Assembly: GCA_004297725.1 (NCBI GenBank)
Contig: SCUS01000133.1
Span: forward strand, 310,001 to 374,000
Reading direction: 5' to 3'
Length of the DNA: 64,000 nt
Source: Myxococcaceae bacterium
Lineage (GTDB): Bacteria; Myxococcota_A; Polyangia; Polyangiales; Ga0077539
The position numbers and the translations under genes were made by a program. Below, in pieces: positions 52,979-62,071 of the stretch. Within the stretch, counting starts at the first letter, position 1; each line of letters starts with the position of its first letter. Under the pieces are notes generated by a model. The model was not told the DNA's origin, did not search any database, and saw only the letters and a list, made by a program, of their open reading frames with translations.

Positions 52979-54390
52979 CGTTCCGTCGATCCTCCCTTGC
53001 GATCCTCGTCGTCGTCGCCGCCCTGGGCCTCGCCCAGCCAGCGCTGGATCGTCCTGCGGTCGACGCCCAGCAGCCGCGCGGTGCGCTTCTTGTTGTTGCC
53101 CGTGCGCTCCAGGACCCTCCGCACGTAGGCCATCGTGAGCTCGTCGAGGGTCATCTCGCGCTCCGCCGCCGCCGCCAGGATGTCCACCGGCGCCGGGTGC
53201 TGCAGCGAGCTCGGGAGGTCCTCCGGGGAGATCCACTCCTCGCGCGCCATGGCCACCGCGCGCTCGACGGCGTTCTCCAGCTCTCGCACGTTTCCCGGCC
53301 AGTGGTAGGCCTCCATCTTCCGCAGCGCCGCGCCGGAGAAGCCCTTCACCGGGCTGCCCGAGCGCGCCGTCACCCGCTTCAGGAAATGCTCCGCCAGCGG
53401 CACCACGTCCTCGGGCCGGTCTCGCAGCGGCGGCACCCCCACCTCGATCACCGCCAGCCGGTAGAAGAGGTCCTCCCGGAAGCGCCCCTCCTGCACGGCC
53501 GTCCGCAGGTCGCGGTGCGTCGCGGCCACCACCCGCGCGTCGATGGGCTCCGACTTCGTCGCCCCCAGCGGCCTCACCTCCCGCTCCTGGATCACCCTCA
53601 GCAGCTTCGCCTGCAGGGCCATCGGCAGGTCGCCGATCTCGTCGAGGAAGATCGTCCCCCCCTGCGCCTCGCGGAAGAGCCCCGGGCGGTCGACCCGCGC
53701 GTCGGTGAAGGCCCCCTTGCGCACGCCGAACAGCTCGCTCTCGAGCAGCGTGTCGGGGATCGCCGCGCAGTTGATCGGCACGAAGGGCCCCGCCGAGCGC
53801 CTGCTCTCGGCGTGCAGCGCGCGCGCGATGAGCTCCTTGCCGCTGCCGCTCGGGCCCGTGATGAGCACCGTCGCGCCGCTGTCGGCCACGCGCCGCACCA
53901 GGTCGGAGATCTCCGCCAGCGCGGTGCTCCGGCCCACCAGGCCGCCCACGTGGAAGCGCCCGCCCAGCTCTCCCCGCAGGCGCTTCACCTCCGAGCGCAG
54001 CGCCGTGGCCTCCAGCGCGCGGTCGACCGCCACCCGCAGCGTCTGCGGCTCGAAGGGCTTGGTCACGAAGTCGTAGGCCCCCAGCCGGAGCGCCCGCACC
54101 GCCGTCTCGATGCTCCCGAAGGCCGTGATCGCGATCACCGAGACCCTCGGGTCGTAGGCGCGCACCCGCTCGATGAGCTCGAAGCCGTCCATCCCCGCCA
54201 TGTTCATGTCGGTGATCACCAGGTCGGGGGCGCGCTCCTCCACCGCCGCGAGCGCCGAGGCCGCGTCGTGGAAGGTCGTCACCTGATGGCCCGCCGCCGT
54301 GAGCAGCTCCTGGAGGAAGGCCGCCAGGTCTTCGTCGTCGTCGACCACGAACAGCCGCCCCCGGCCTGGCTTCAGCATCGCGTTGGACAT
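52975..54390 (-). CDS. Sigma-54-dependent response regulator, NtrC family
   Basis: This 471-residue activator has a receiver domain with phospho-acceptor D61 (LVITDMNM) and conserved Thr/Lys positions (ITAFGS, VTKPF). The AAA+ domain carries Walker A GPSGSGKE, the sigma-54 loop GAFTDA (a known variant of GAFTGA), FLDEIGDLP and the R-finger region. A Fis-type helix-turn-helix follows (NNKKRTARLLGVDRRTIQRWL). The ATG at 54390 has GAGG 8 bases upstream; a GTG at 54396 overlapping the kinase stop is an alternative. The cognate kinase is the immediately upstream gene. Confidence 0.94.
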   Translation of the reverse strand: MSNAMLKPGRGRLFVVDDDEDLAAFLQELLTAAGHQVTTFHDAASALAAVEERAPDLVITDMNMAGMDGFELIERVRAYDPRVSVIAITAFGSIETAVRALRLGAYDFVTKPFEPQTLRVAVDRALEATALRSEVKRLRGELGGRFHVGGLVGRSTALAEISDLVRRVADSGATVLITGPSGSGKELIARALHAESRRSAGPFVPINCAAIPDTLLESELFGVRKGAFTDARVDRPGLFREAQGGTIFLDEIGDLPMALQAKLLRVIQEREVRPLGATKSEPIDARVVAATHRDLRTAVQEGRFREDLFYRLAVIEVGVPPLRDRPEDVVPLAEHFLKRVTARSGSPVKGFSGAALRKMEAYHWPGNVRELENAVERAVAMAREEWISPEDLPSSLQHPAPVDILAAAAEREMTLDELTMAYVRRVLERTGNNKKRTARLLGVDRRTIQRWLGEAQGGDDDEDRKGGSTER

Positions 54391-54392
54391 CG

Positions 54393-55910
54393 TCACTGCC
54401 TCACCGCCCCGTCGCGAGGGCTCTGCGCGTCGTCGCTGCTCATCGAGGGCGCCGCGGGCAACCATACCGTGAACGCCGCCCCGGGGAGCTCGCTACCGGC
54501 CTCACCCTGGTCGACCATCACCCGACCCCCGAGCTCCTTCACGAGCCCCGCCACCACCGCGAGCCCGAGGCCCGTCCCGCCGGACCCCAGGCGCGTCGAG
54601 AAGAACGGATCGAATACCTTCCCCCGTATTCCCTCCGCCACCCCGGGGCCCGCGTCGCGCACCGTGACCCGCACCATCTCCCGGTCGGCGTCCCGGCCCC
54701 GCGCCACGGTGACCTCCAGCCTGCCCCCCTCGCGCTGCGCCTGCACCCCGTTGAGGCACAGGTTGAAGAGCACCTGGAACATCTGGTCGTGTGGCGCCGC
54801 CACGATCAGCGGCTCGCCGCTGGCGACCCCGAGCGTCGCCCGCACCTTCGCCCGCCGGCACTCCTGCCCCAGGAAGCCGACGACCTCCTTGGCCACCGCG
54901 CCGAGGTCGCTCCGCTCCGAGGCCCCCTTCGAGGACGGCCGGGACAGCGACAGGAACTGCGACATCACCTTCGCGATGCGCTCGCACTGCGTGGCGATGC
55001 TCTGGAGGCTTGCCCTCAGGTCGTCGGGCACGTCCTCCCGCTCCGCCGCGACGCGCGCCCGCCCGAGGATCACGTTGAGCGGCGACCCGATCTCGTGCCC
55101 CAGCGTGGCCGCCACCTGCCCGGCGACGGCCAGCATCTGCGCGCGGTGCAGCTCGACCTCCAGCGCCGCCCTCGCGGTCTCCTCGTCCGAGAGCTGCTCC
55201 CTCGCCCGCTTGAGCGAGCGCGTGAGGGCGTTGAAGGCGTCGCCGAGGCGCTGCATCTCGTCGCCGCCGGTCGACACCACCGTCTCCAGGTCGCCCGCGG
55301 CCACCCGCGTCACCCCGTCGATGAGCTGCTCTACGGGCCCGGTCATCGAGCGCGCGAGGCGCGCCGCGAGCAGCGCCATCACCGCCGTCAGCACCCCGGC
55401 CATCGCCGCGAGCTGGATGCCCCACGAGCGCAGCGCGTCGCGCAGGTACTCCAGGTCGCGGATGACCACCACCGCGCCCACCAGCGTCGCCTGCGCGGGG
55501 CGCACCAGCTCGACCCGCACCAGCGCGTCGTGGTTGCCGAAGGGGCGCATCTCCCGCCGGTCGCGGCGCTCTCGGAAGGAGACGCGCACGATGCGGTCGA
55601 GGTCGCCCCGGTGCACCCTGGCCACCTGCGAGCCGCCGACCCAGTCGCCGTCGGGGCCGTAGATGCCGATGCCGAGCACCCTGGTGTCGTGGGTGAGGCG
55701 CTCGGCGAGCGCGTGCAGCTCGGCGACCTCGACGTCCGCCGGCAGCGCCGTGACCGTCTCGCCCAGCAGCGTGGCCGTCTCGCGCACCTCCGTCTCGGCC
55801 TCGGAGAGAAGCTCCTGGCGGTGGTAGCGCGCCCCGAGGACGCCGTATACGCCGAGGCACACCACCACCGGGGCGGTGAGCATCAACCAGTAGCGATCGA
55901 CGAGGCGCAT
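54393..55910 (-). CDS. Membrane sensor histidine kinase
   Basis: This 505-residue kinase has TM1 (LMLTAPVVVCLGVYGVLG), an extracytoplasmic sensor of about 130 residues, TM2 (GIQLAAMAGVLTAVMALLAA), a HAMP domain, a coiled linker, the H-box LGHEIGSPLN (H272), the N-box NLCLNGVQA and the ATP lid DAGPGV ... FSTRLGSGGTGLGLAV. It would phosphorylate D61 of the adjacent NtrC-type regulator. The stop overlaps the regulator start region. The signal is unknown. The PARP gene lies 49 bp upstream on the same strand. Confidence 0.94.
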   Translation of the reverse strand: MRLVDRYWLMLTAPVVVCLGVYGVLGARYHRQELLSEAETEVRETATLLGETVTALPADVEVAELHALAERLTHDTRVLGIGIYGPDGDWVGGSQVARVHRGDLDRIVRVSFRERRDRREMRPFGNHDALVRVELVRPAQATLVGAVVVIRDLEYLRDALRSWGIQLAAMAGVLTAVMALLAARLARSMTGPVEQLIDGVTRVAAGDLETVVSTGGDEMQRLGDAFNALTRSLKRAREQLSDEETARAALEVELHRAQMLAVAGQVAATLGHEIGSPLNVILGRARVAAEREDVPDDLRASLQSIATQCERIAKVMSQFLSLSRPSSKGASERSDLGAVAKEVVGFLGQECRRAKVRATLGVASGEPLIVAAPHDQMFQVLFNLCLNGVQAQREGGRLEVTVARGRDADREMVRVTVRDAGPGVAEGIRGKVFDPFFSTRLGSGGTGLGLAVVAGLVKELGGRVMVDQGEAGSELPGAAFTVWLPAAPSMSSDDAQSPRDGAVRQ

Positions 55911-55959
55911 GGGAGGGGGAACGCTTCTTAGCCCCCAGCGGCGGGAGAAGCGAGCGGGC

Positions 55960-57519
55960 TCAGCGGTGGACGCGGAGCACGTAGCGGAGGCGCACCTGGC
56001 TCTCCTTGTAGAGCAGGTACTCCGACTGGGTGAACGAGCTCTTGGCGTGCGCGGGCACCTTGATGGGCTTGCCCTGCGGCACGACGACCTTCTTGCCGTC
56101 GAGGGTGATGGTGATGTCGTGCTGCGGATCGGGCTCGGTGTGGCCGCGCGCCACGATGGAGTCGTAGCCCTTCGGCGCCTCCTTGAGGGAGGAGTCGTCC
56201 TTCAGGATGGAGTGCTCCTTGCCGAGCGCCGCCTCCGCCAGGAACATCACGCCCGTGCTGCCCGCCCAGCCCACGTAGTTGACGGACTTGCCGTTCTCCG
56301 AGGCGAGGTAGATGCCCTTGCCGACGCGGCCGCCGGAGTGCGGCATGATGCGCAGCCCCGACCCGAGGATCGCCGCCACCACGGCGACGTTGGTGCCGTG
56401 CCAGAGCAGCTTGCGCTCGGCGATGGTGTCGTGCGCCTTGAAGCGATCGTGCTCCCCGTGGCGGTTGAGGCGGAACACGTCGACCAGCTTGAGGTTGTAG
56501 TAGCTGGCCCCGGTGGACTGCAGGTACTTCTGGATCCAGGCGTACTCCTCGGAGCTCGGGTCGATGTACTCGAGGTCGGCCTTGATCTTCTTGTAGTTCT
56601 CGTCGGCCGGGTGCGGCACGGCCTCGGGCTCGGGCCCCGCCGCGGCGGCCTTCTCCATGCTCAGCGCGATCTCGATGTCGTTGAGCACGTTGAGCATCTC
56701 CACCTTCTTGTGGAGCAGCTCCGGCGTGTTGATGGGCGGCGGAATCTTCCGCCCGAAGCTGTGCGGGATGAGCGTGTAGAACTTCGACGAGATCGTGTTG
56801 ATCTGATTGGCGTTGGCGGTGTTGATCGCCTGCTCGAGCTCTTCGAGGACGTCGTAGCCCTTCTTCACCTGGGACTTGGAGATCTGCCCGAGGGGCATCT
56901 TCTTCACGTCGATGTCGAAGGACGCCATCGCGCCCTTGAACATGTCCTGGTCGAAGATGAGCTGCATGAAGTTCTGCACCGAGGTGTGCAGCGCGCTCGG
57001 GAGCACCTTCTTGGTGACCTTCGGCTGGAGCGACGCGGCGGCCTTGTCGATCGCCTTGAGCTTCTCCTCGACCTCCGCGGCCTTGGCGCTGTCGGCCGAG
57101 CGCTCGATCTCGATCAGCGCGTACTTGCCCGCCTTGGCGACGAAGTTCTTCCGGTTGTCCCAGCCGTTGCCGGACTTGTCCTTGAACTTCGCCTCGAAGT
57201 CCTTGATGGCGCTCGCCGCCGCCGGGTACGGGCCCTTCAGCGCCGTCTGGCCGACCTCGCCCACGCGGCCCCAGCGGTTCCACGCGTAGAACTTGCCGCC
57301 CGACTCCAGCACCTGGATCACATAGAACTTGTTGTTGTTCGCCCCGATGTTCGTCTGGTTGAGCATGCAGTCGTAGTCCTCGTGGACCTTCGCCGTGCTC
57401 TTGAGGGGACAGTTGTCGTCGACCGGGATGGTCACCGCGCCCGCGGCCGGCGCCGGGGCCGCCGTCGTCGTCGCTGCCGTAGCCGTAGCCGTCGTGCCCG
57501 TCGTCTTCGCCTTCGCCAT
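55960..57519 (-). CDS. WGR-domain poly(ADP-ribose) polymerase
   Basis: This 519-residue PARP-like enzyme starts at ATG 57519. After an Ala/Thr-rich leader come a WGR domain (WNRWGRVGEVG, 80-90, within about 45-135), the helical PARP regulatory domain (about 170-290) and the catalytic domain (about 315-519). The H-Y-E triad of PARP1 is intact: H374 (LLWHGTN), Y404 (GKGIYLAS) and E500 (QSEYLLY), so chain-forming ADP-ribosylation is possible. The layout matches human PARP2/3 without zinc fingers. PARPs of this type are patchy in bacteria. WGR domains bind nicked DNA ends in eukaryotes, so a DNA-damage role is plausible (inference). The histidine kinase gene follows after 49 bp. Confidence 0.93.
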   Translation of the reverse strand: MAKAKTTGTTATATAATTTAAPAPAAGAVTIPVDDNCPLKSTAKVHEDYDCMLNQTNIGANNNKFYVIQVLESGGKFYAWNRWGRVGEVGQTALKGPYPAAASAIKDFEAKFKDKSGNGWDNRKNFVAKAGKYALIEIERSADSAKAAEVEEKLKAIDKAAASLQPKVTKKVLPSALHTSVQNFMQLIFDQDMFKGAMASFDIDVKKMPLGQISKSQVKKGYDVLEELEQAINTANANQINTISSKFYTLIPHSFGRKIPPPINTPELLHKKVEMLNVLNDIEIALSMEKAAAAGPEPEAVPHPADENYKKIKADLEYIDPSSEEYAWIQKYLQSTGASYYNLKLVDVFRLNRHGEHDRFKAHDTIAERKLLWHGTNVAVVAAILGSGLRIMPHSGGRVGKGIYLASENGKSVNYVGWAGSTGVMFLAEAALGKEHSILKDDSSLKEAPKGYDSIVARGHTEPDPQHDITITLDGKKVVVPQGKPIKVPAHAKSSFTQSEYLLYKESQVRLRYVLRVHR

Positions 57520-57601
57520 GGACTCGCCTTTCCTCCTGCGCGACCCGTCCGTCGCGGGGCCGCGGTTGTACAACGCCGCGACCCTCCGCGGTACCTTCGC
57601 C

Positions 57602-59059
57602 CTAGGACCGACGCACCCTGCGCCAGATCCCCACGCCCAACGCCCCCGCGACCGCCGCGGCCAGGGCCCACCACACCGCCGCACCCGGCGACTCCGAGGC
57701 ACCGGTGACCGGCGTCGCCGGGCGACGAGCCGCGACCGCCGCCCCCGCGTCCGAGGGCTCCTCCTCGATCGACGGGATGGCCGGCACCGCGGGCCTCGCC
57801 GCCGCCGCGACAGGCGCGGACACCGCCGCCAGCTCGACCCCCTCGCAGGTGCGAGCGCATCGCGCCTCCCCGCCGCCCTCCACCACCCCGCAGCGATCGT
57901 CGACCGAGCCCCAGCGCGAGAGCGGCCCCGCCACCCGCAGGTCACCCAGGCGATTACCGCACAGGGTATTCGAGCGCAGCGCCGCGGTGACGCAGCGACC
58001 GCCGCGCCCGTAGCCCTGCCGCCCCGCCGTCCGGCACGCCTCGGAGAAGGCCACCACGTCGTTGGGAGAGCCCACGGTGCGGTCGATGGCCAGCTCCCGA
58101 TCGCCCTCGCGCCGCTTCCAGACCTCGCCGCTCGCCGGGCACGCGTAGTTGGGCACGCAGCCAGGGACCCCCAGCGCGTCGACCACCTCGGGCCCGCAGT
58201 GCCGGATGTGCGCGTCGAAGCGCGCCTGGTCGACGCCGCCGTCCGCCCCGCCCGACCGCGCCCGGATCACCGCCCCGCGCGAGCGCTCCTCCGGCAGCCA
58301 GCTCTCGTGCACGGTGCAGCCGCCGCAGCCCGACGAGAAGAGCAGCAACGTCCCAGGGGCCGTCCCCCCCGGCGCCGGAGCGCACGAGCACGCGTCCCAC
58401 GGCCCTCCCCGGGCGCCCGCCCCCTGCGCCTGCACCTCGCCCAGCAGCACCCCGTGGTCGTTGCTGGCCACGGTGTTTCCCGTGAGCACCGGCATCGCGT
58501 CGCAGGCCGCCACGCCGACCCCTCCGCCCTCCACCCTCGACCGCACGATCACCACCCCGGTGCTCCCGAGCGGCATCGCGCGGGCGCACTGCCCCGCGTC
58601 GTCGGCCCCCATGGAGACGCCCACCCGGTTGCGCGCCAGCACCGCGCGCACCACCCGCACGTCGTGCGAGCCCTCGATGCGCACGCCCACCCTCGCGTCG
58701 CTCACCACGGCGTTGAGCAGGGTCACCGTGCGCCCGCCCGCCACGCGAAACCCGACGCCCCCCTCCTGCGCCTGGACGTTGCGTACGACGACGTTCTCCG
58801 CCGCGACCTCGACGCCCACCGCCGCGCCCCGCACGGTGTGGCGGTGCCCGTCGAAGGTCGCCCCGCGCCCGGCGATGCGCACGCAGGTCGCGGCGCTCGA
58901 CGCGTCGATGTCGCCGCGCAGCTCGGCGAAGGCGTTGTCCCGCGAGAGCGCCGCGGTGCACGACTCGCACGAGTCGCAGCTCGAACCCGACTGCTGCGCG
59001 CTCGCGACCGACGGCAGCGCCAGCAGCCCCGCGAGCGCCCACACCCCGCGCCCCGTCAC
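57602..59059 (-). CDS. Secreted right-handed beta-helix protein with C-terminal anchor
   Basis: This 485-residue protein has a signal peptide (ALAGLLALPSVASA) and a Cys-rich start (SSCDSCESC). A right-handed beta-helix follows, with NVVVRNVQAQEGGVGFRVAGG, VTLLNAVVSDARVGVRI and VVRAVLARNRVGVSM. A second Cys-rich half, a Pro/Ala linker, one membrane helix (AVWWALAAAVAGALGVGI) and the basic tail RRVRRS close the protein. The tail resembles sorted C-terminal anchors of Gram-negative bacteria, but has no signature I can assign. It overlaps the purD stop by 4 bp, although the functions look unrelated. Ligand unknown. Confidence 0.82.
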   Translation of the reverse strand: MTGRGVWALAGLLALPSVASAQQSGSSCDSCESCTAALSRDNAFAELRGDIDASSAATCVRIAGRGATFDGHRHTVRGAAVGVEVAAENVVVRNVQAQEGGVGFRVAGGRTVTLLNAVVSDARVGVRIEGSHDVRVVRAVLARNRVGVSMGADDAGQCARAMPLGSTGVVIVRSRVEGGGVGVAACDAMPVLTGNTVASNDHGVLLGEVQAQGAGARGGPWDACSCAPAPGGTAPGTLLLFSSGCGGCTVHESWLPEERSRGAVIRARSGGADGGVDQARFDAHIRHCGPEVVDALGVPGCVPNYACPASGEVWKRREGDRELAIDRTVGSPNDVVAFSEACRTAGRQGYGRGGRCVTAALRSNTLCGNRLGDLRVAGPLSRWGSVDDRCGVVEGGGEARCARTCEGVELAAVSAPVAAAARPAVPAIPSIEEEPSDAGAAVAARRPATPVTGASESPGAAVWWALAAAVAGALGVGIWRRVRRS

Positions 59060-60330
59060 GGCTTCCCCCAGGTGCCGACGTCGCTGCGGTGCTGCTCCCC
59101 GGGCCAGCCGATCTTCGCGACCGCGGCGTAGGCCCGTCGCGCCGCCGCCTCCAGCGAGGCGTCCCTCGCGACGACGTCGAGCACCCTCCCCCCGGCGGTG
59201 CGCAGCCCCCCGCGCTCGTCACGCCGGGTGCCCGCGTGGAAGACCCAGGTCGCCTCCGCGGCGGCGTCGCCCGCGCCCGAGATCTCCCCGCCGGTCACGG
59301 GGCTCTCCGGGTAGCCGGGCGCCGCCATCACCACGCAGGCCGCGGCCCCCCGGTGCCACCGCGGCGCTCTCAGGCTCGCGTGCGCCTCGTCCCCGCTCGC
59401 CTCGCGGAGGATCTCCCCGAGGTCATCGTCGAGGGCCACCATCAGCGCCTCGCACTCCGGGTCGCCGAAGCGGACGTTGTACTCGAGCAGCATCGGCCCC
59501 CGCTCGGTGAGCATCAGCCCCGCGTAGAGCACGCCGCGAAACGGCGCCCCTTCGGAGCGCATGGCGGCCACCGTCGGGCGGATGATGGTCTCCATCACCT
59601 GCTCGACGAGCTCCGGGGTCTGCATGGGGTGCGGGGTGATCGCTCCCATGCCGCCGGTGTTGGGTCCGACGCCTCCGTCGCCGAGGCGCTTGTAGTCCAT
59701 GGCGGTGGCGAAGAAGCTCGAAGAGAGCCCGTCGGACAGCGCGAAGAAGCTCATCTCCGGCCCGACGAGGAAATCCTCCACCACCACGCTCCGCCCCGCC
59801 TCGCCGAAGCGCAGCTCGCGCAGCGCCTCATCGACCGCCGCGATCGCCTCGTCGACGGTCATCGCCACGACGACCCCCTTGCCCGCGGCCAGCCCGTCGA
59901 CCTTCACCACCACCGGCGCTCCATGAGCGCGGACGTACCCGCCCGCCTCGTCGGCGTCGGTGAAGCGCCGGTACGCCGCCGTCGGGATGCCGTGCCTCGC
60001 GCAGAGGTCCTTGAGGAAGCCCTTGGAGCCCTCGAGCCTCGCCGCCGCCGCGCTCGGGCCGAAGACCCCGATGCCCTTCTCCCGCAGCCGATCGGCGAGC
60101 CCCGCGACCAGCGGTCCCTCGGGCCCGATCACCACCAGGTCGGCCGCCATCGCCACCGCCGCCTCGACGAGCCCGTCGAGCTCCGCGACGCCGATCGGCA
60201 GGCAGCGGGCGACCTCCGCGATGCCTGGGTTGCCCGGCGCCACCGCCAGTTCGTCGACCGAGCGCGACCTCGCGAGGGCCCACGCCAGGGCGTGCTCCCG
60301 ACCACCGCCACCAACCAGAAGTACTCTCAC
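59056..60330 (-). CDS. purD: Phosphoribosylamine-glycine ligase
   Basis: This 424-residue ATP-grasp enzyme makes GAR from phosphoribosylamine, glycine and ATP, the second step of purine synthesis. It has the N-terminus VRVLLVGGGGREHALAWAL, the ATP-grasp core (PVVVKVDGLAAGKGVVVA, VVEDFLVGPEMSFFALSDG) and the closing metal site (LEYNVRFGDPECEALM). GTG 60330 is chosen because GAGGGAGG precedes it and it gives the standard N-terminus. Length is typical. The beta-helix gene starts inside its stop codon. Confidence 0.96.
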   Translation of the reverse strand: MRVLLVGGGGREHALAWALARSRSVDELAVAPGNPGIAEVARCLPIGVAELDGLVEAAVAMAADLVVIGPEGPLVAGLADRLREKGIGVFGPSAAAARLEGSKGFLKDLCARHGIPTAAYRRFTDADEAGGYVRAHGAPVVVKVDGLAAGKGVVVAMTVDEAIAAVDEALRELRFGEAGRSVVVEDFLVGPEMSFFALSDGLSSSFFATAMDYKRLGDGGVGPNTGGMGAITPHPMQTPELVEQVMETIIRPTVAAMRSEGAPFRGVLYAGLMLTERGPMLLEYNVRFGDPECEALMVALDDDLGEILREASGDEAHASLRAPRWHRGAAACVVMAAPGYPESPVTGGEISGAGDAAAEATWVFHAGTRRDERGGLRTAGGRVLDVVARDASLEAAARRAYAAVAKIGWPGEQHRSDVGTWGKP

Positions 60331-60373
60331 CCCTCCCTCGTTACCACCTCCGCCCCCACAGGGAAGCACCCGC

Positions 60374-61183
60374 TCAGGGCACCCGACCGATGGCCGCGGT
60401 CCAGACCGCGACGTCCTCCGGGGTCATGGTGCCGACCGGGGGCAGCCGGGCGTCGGCGCACCCTCGATCGATGTCCACCAGGTACTGCTGCCTCGAGAGG
60501 AAGGTGCCCTTGCAGACCGGGGGGTCGGCCGTGTCCGGACCTTCGGCCACCACGCGAGCGCAGAGGTCGAACATCACCCACCCCGGCACCTTCGCCCGCT
60601 CCGCCGGAAAGGCGTACCCGAAGAGCACCAGGTGCGAGAGCAGCACCCGGGCGTGCTCTCCGAAGCGGGCGATGAGCCGCTCCCAGTCGAAGCGGTCGCC
60701 CCGGGCCAGCAGCAGGTGGTTGACGTCGGCGCCGTCGTAGCGCTCCCGCTCCATCACGAAGGCCTTGGAACAGAGGGTCTCCTCCGCAGGGCAGATCCTC
60801 ACCGGGACGCCCAGCAGCACGTCCGGCTCGGAGTACTCGAACCAGCCGCGGTCCACCGCGCCGAAGCCGTTGCCCGCGCCGAAGATCACATCGATGAAGC
60901 GGTCGCCCACCCACGCCTTGGCGAGCCAGTGGGAGAAGACCACCTCGGTCCGGAAGCCCGCGTCCTCCAGCGCCGAGAGCGCCCCGTCGAGCGCCGAGCG
61001 CTCCACGAAGAGGTCGACGTCCTTCGTGTCGCGGTTGATGCCGCAGTAGTGCTTCAGTGCGTAGGCCCCGCCCACGAGGTAGGGCACGGCGCGCTCGTTG
61101 AGGGCCTTCAGCGCGTTGGCGAACTGCGCCAGCGTCGCCGCGTTCAGGGCAGGCTCTTGGGGAAGGAGGGATGCCAGTCTCAT
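60374..61183 (-). CDS. Nucleotidyltransferase-fold protein
   Basis: This 269-residue protein has the MNT/AbiEii-type core: VPYLVGGAYALKHY, then RDTKDVDLFV with the metal-binding Asp pair, and a distal FIDVIFG Asp. Proteins of this kind are found as AbiEii toxins or as uncharacterised transferases. No AbiEi-like partner is next to it, so a toxin-antitoxin role is not supported. It lies 43 bp upstream of purD on the same strand and may share its transcript. The substrate is unknown. Confidence 0.82.
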   Translation of the reverse strand: MRLASLLPQEPALNAATLAQFANALKALNERAVPYLVGGAYALKHYCGINRDTKDVDLFVERSALDGALSALEDAGFRTEVVFSHWLAKAWVGDRFIDVIFGAGNGFGAVDRGWFEYSEPDVLLGVPVRICPAEETLCSKAFVMERERYDGADVNHLLLARGDRFDWERLIARFGEHARVLLSHLVLFGYAFPAERAKVPGWVMFDLCARVVAEGPDTADPPVCKGTFLSRQQYLVDIDRGCADARLPPVGTMTPEDVAVWTAAIGRVP

Positions 61184-61304
61184 GCGCCGTCCTCCGCGAT
61201 CGTTGCAGCCAGTGACGCCATCTCAGCGTGCAATGGCAGCAAGCGACGCGCCACGAAGAGGGGGATGCTGGCGGCCGGGAGCCGGCGTCCCCAGAGAGGC
61301 ATCC

Positions 61305-62024
61305 ATGCGCATCGCCGCCGTCGGGGACATCCACTGTCGCAAGGACGCCGCAGGCACCATCGCCCCCCACCTCGCGCCGGTGAACGACCTCGCGGAGGTG
61401 CTCCTCCTCTGCGGCGACCTCACCGACTACGGCCTCGCGGAGGAGGCCCACGTGCTGGCGAAGGAGCTGTCGGTGGTGCGCATCCCGATCATCGCCGTGC
61501 TGGGCAACCACGACTGGGAGTCCGGCGCCCAGGACGAGGTGGCGCGCATCCTCCGCGAGGCGGGCGTCCAGGTGCTCGACGGCGACGCCTGCGAGGTGCG
61601 CGACGTCGGCTTCGCGGGCATCAAGGGCTTCATCGGAGGCTTCGGGCGGGCCACCCTCGGACACTGGGGCGAGCCCGTGGTGAAGCGCTTCGTGCAGGAG
61701 GCCATCGACGAGGCGCTGAAGCTGGAGTCCGCGCTCAGCCGCCTTCGCACCGGGCGACGTGTGGCGCTGATGCACTACGCGCCCATCCAGGAGACGGTGA
61801 TGGGCGAGCCCACGGAGATCGTCGCCTTCCTCGGCAACAGCCGCCTCGCCGAGCCCCTCGGCCGCTATCCCGTCGACGCGGTCTTCCACGGGCACGCGCA
61901 CCACGGCACACCGGAGGCGCGCAGCCCCACCGGCATCCCCGTCTACAACGTCGCGATGCCCCTGATGAGGCGCGCCTTCCCCGACTCGCCCCCGTTCCGG
62001 GTGCTCGACCTCGACGCGATGTAG
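61305..62024 (+). CDS. Calcineurin-like metallophosphoesterase
   Basis: This 239-residue phosphoesterase has the five metal-binding blocks in order: GDIHCRKD, LCGDLTDYG, LGNHDWE, LMHYAPI and GHAHHGTPE. The length and simple domain suit a soluble phosphodiesterase or phosphatase with a dinuclear metal site. The ATG 61305 follows AGAGAGG; the longer upstream frame is unlike the family. The 121-bp gap to the divergent nucleotidyltransferase gene shows no feature I can name. The substrate is not readable. Confidence 0.88.
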   Translation: MRIAAVGDIHCRKDAAGTIAPHLAPVNDLAEVLLLCGDLTDYGLAEEAHVLAKELSVVRIPIIAVLGNHDWESGAQDEVARILREAGVQVLDGDACEVRDVGFAGIKGFIGGFGRATLGHWGEPVVKRFVQEAIDEALKLESALSRLRTGRRVALMHYAPIQETVMGEPTEIVAFLGNSRLAEPLGRYPVDAVFHGHAHHGTPEARSPTGIPVYNVAMPLMRRAFPDSPPFRVLDLDAM

Positions 62025-62071
62025 CGCCGCTTGCGACCGCGCTCCGATGCGCGCGATGATGAGCGCCTCCC

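Noticed and set aside
60374..61183. AbiEii-type toxin of a toxin-antitoxin pair
   Set aside because: The nucleotidyltransferase core is similar, but no AbiEi-like antitoxin lies next to it and the neighbour is purD.
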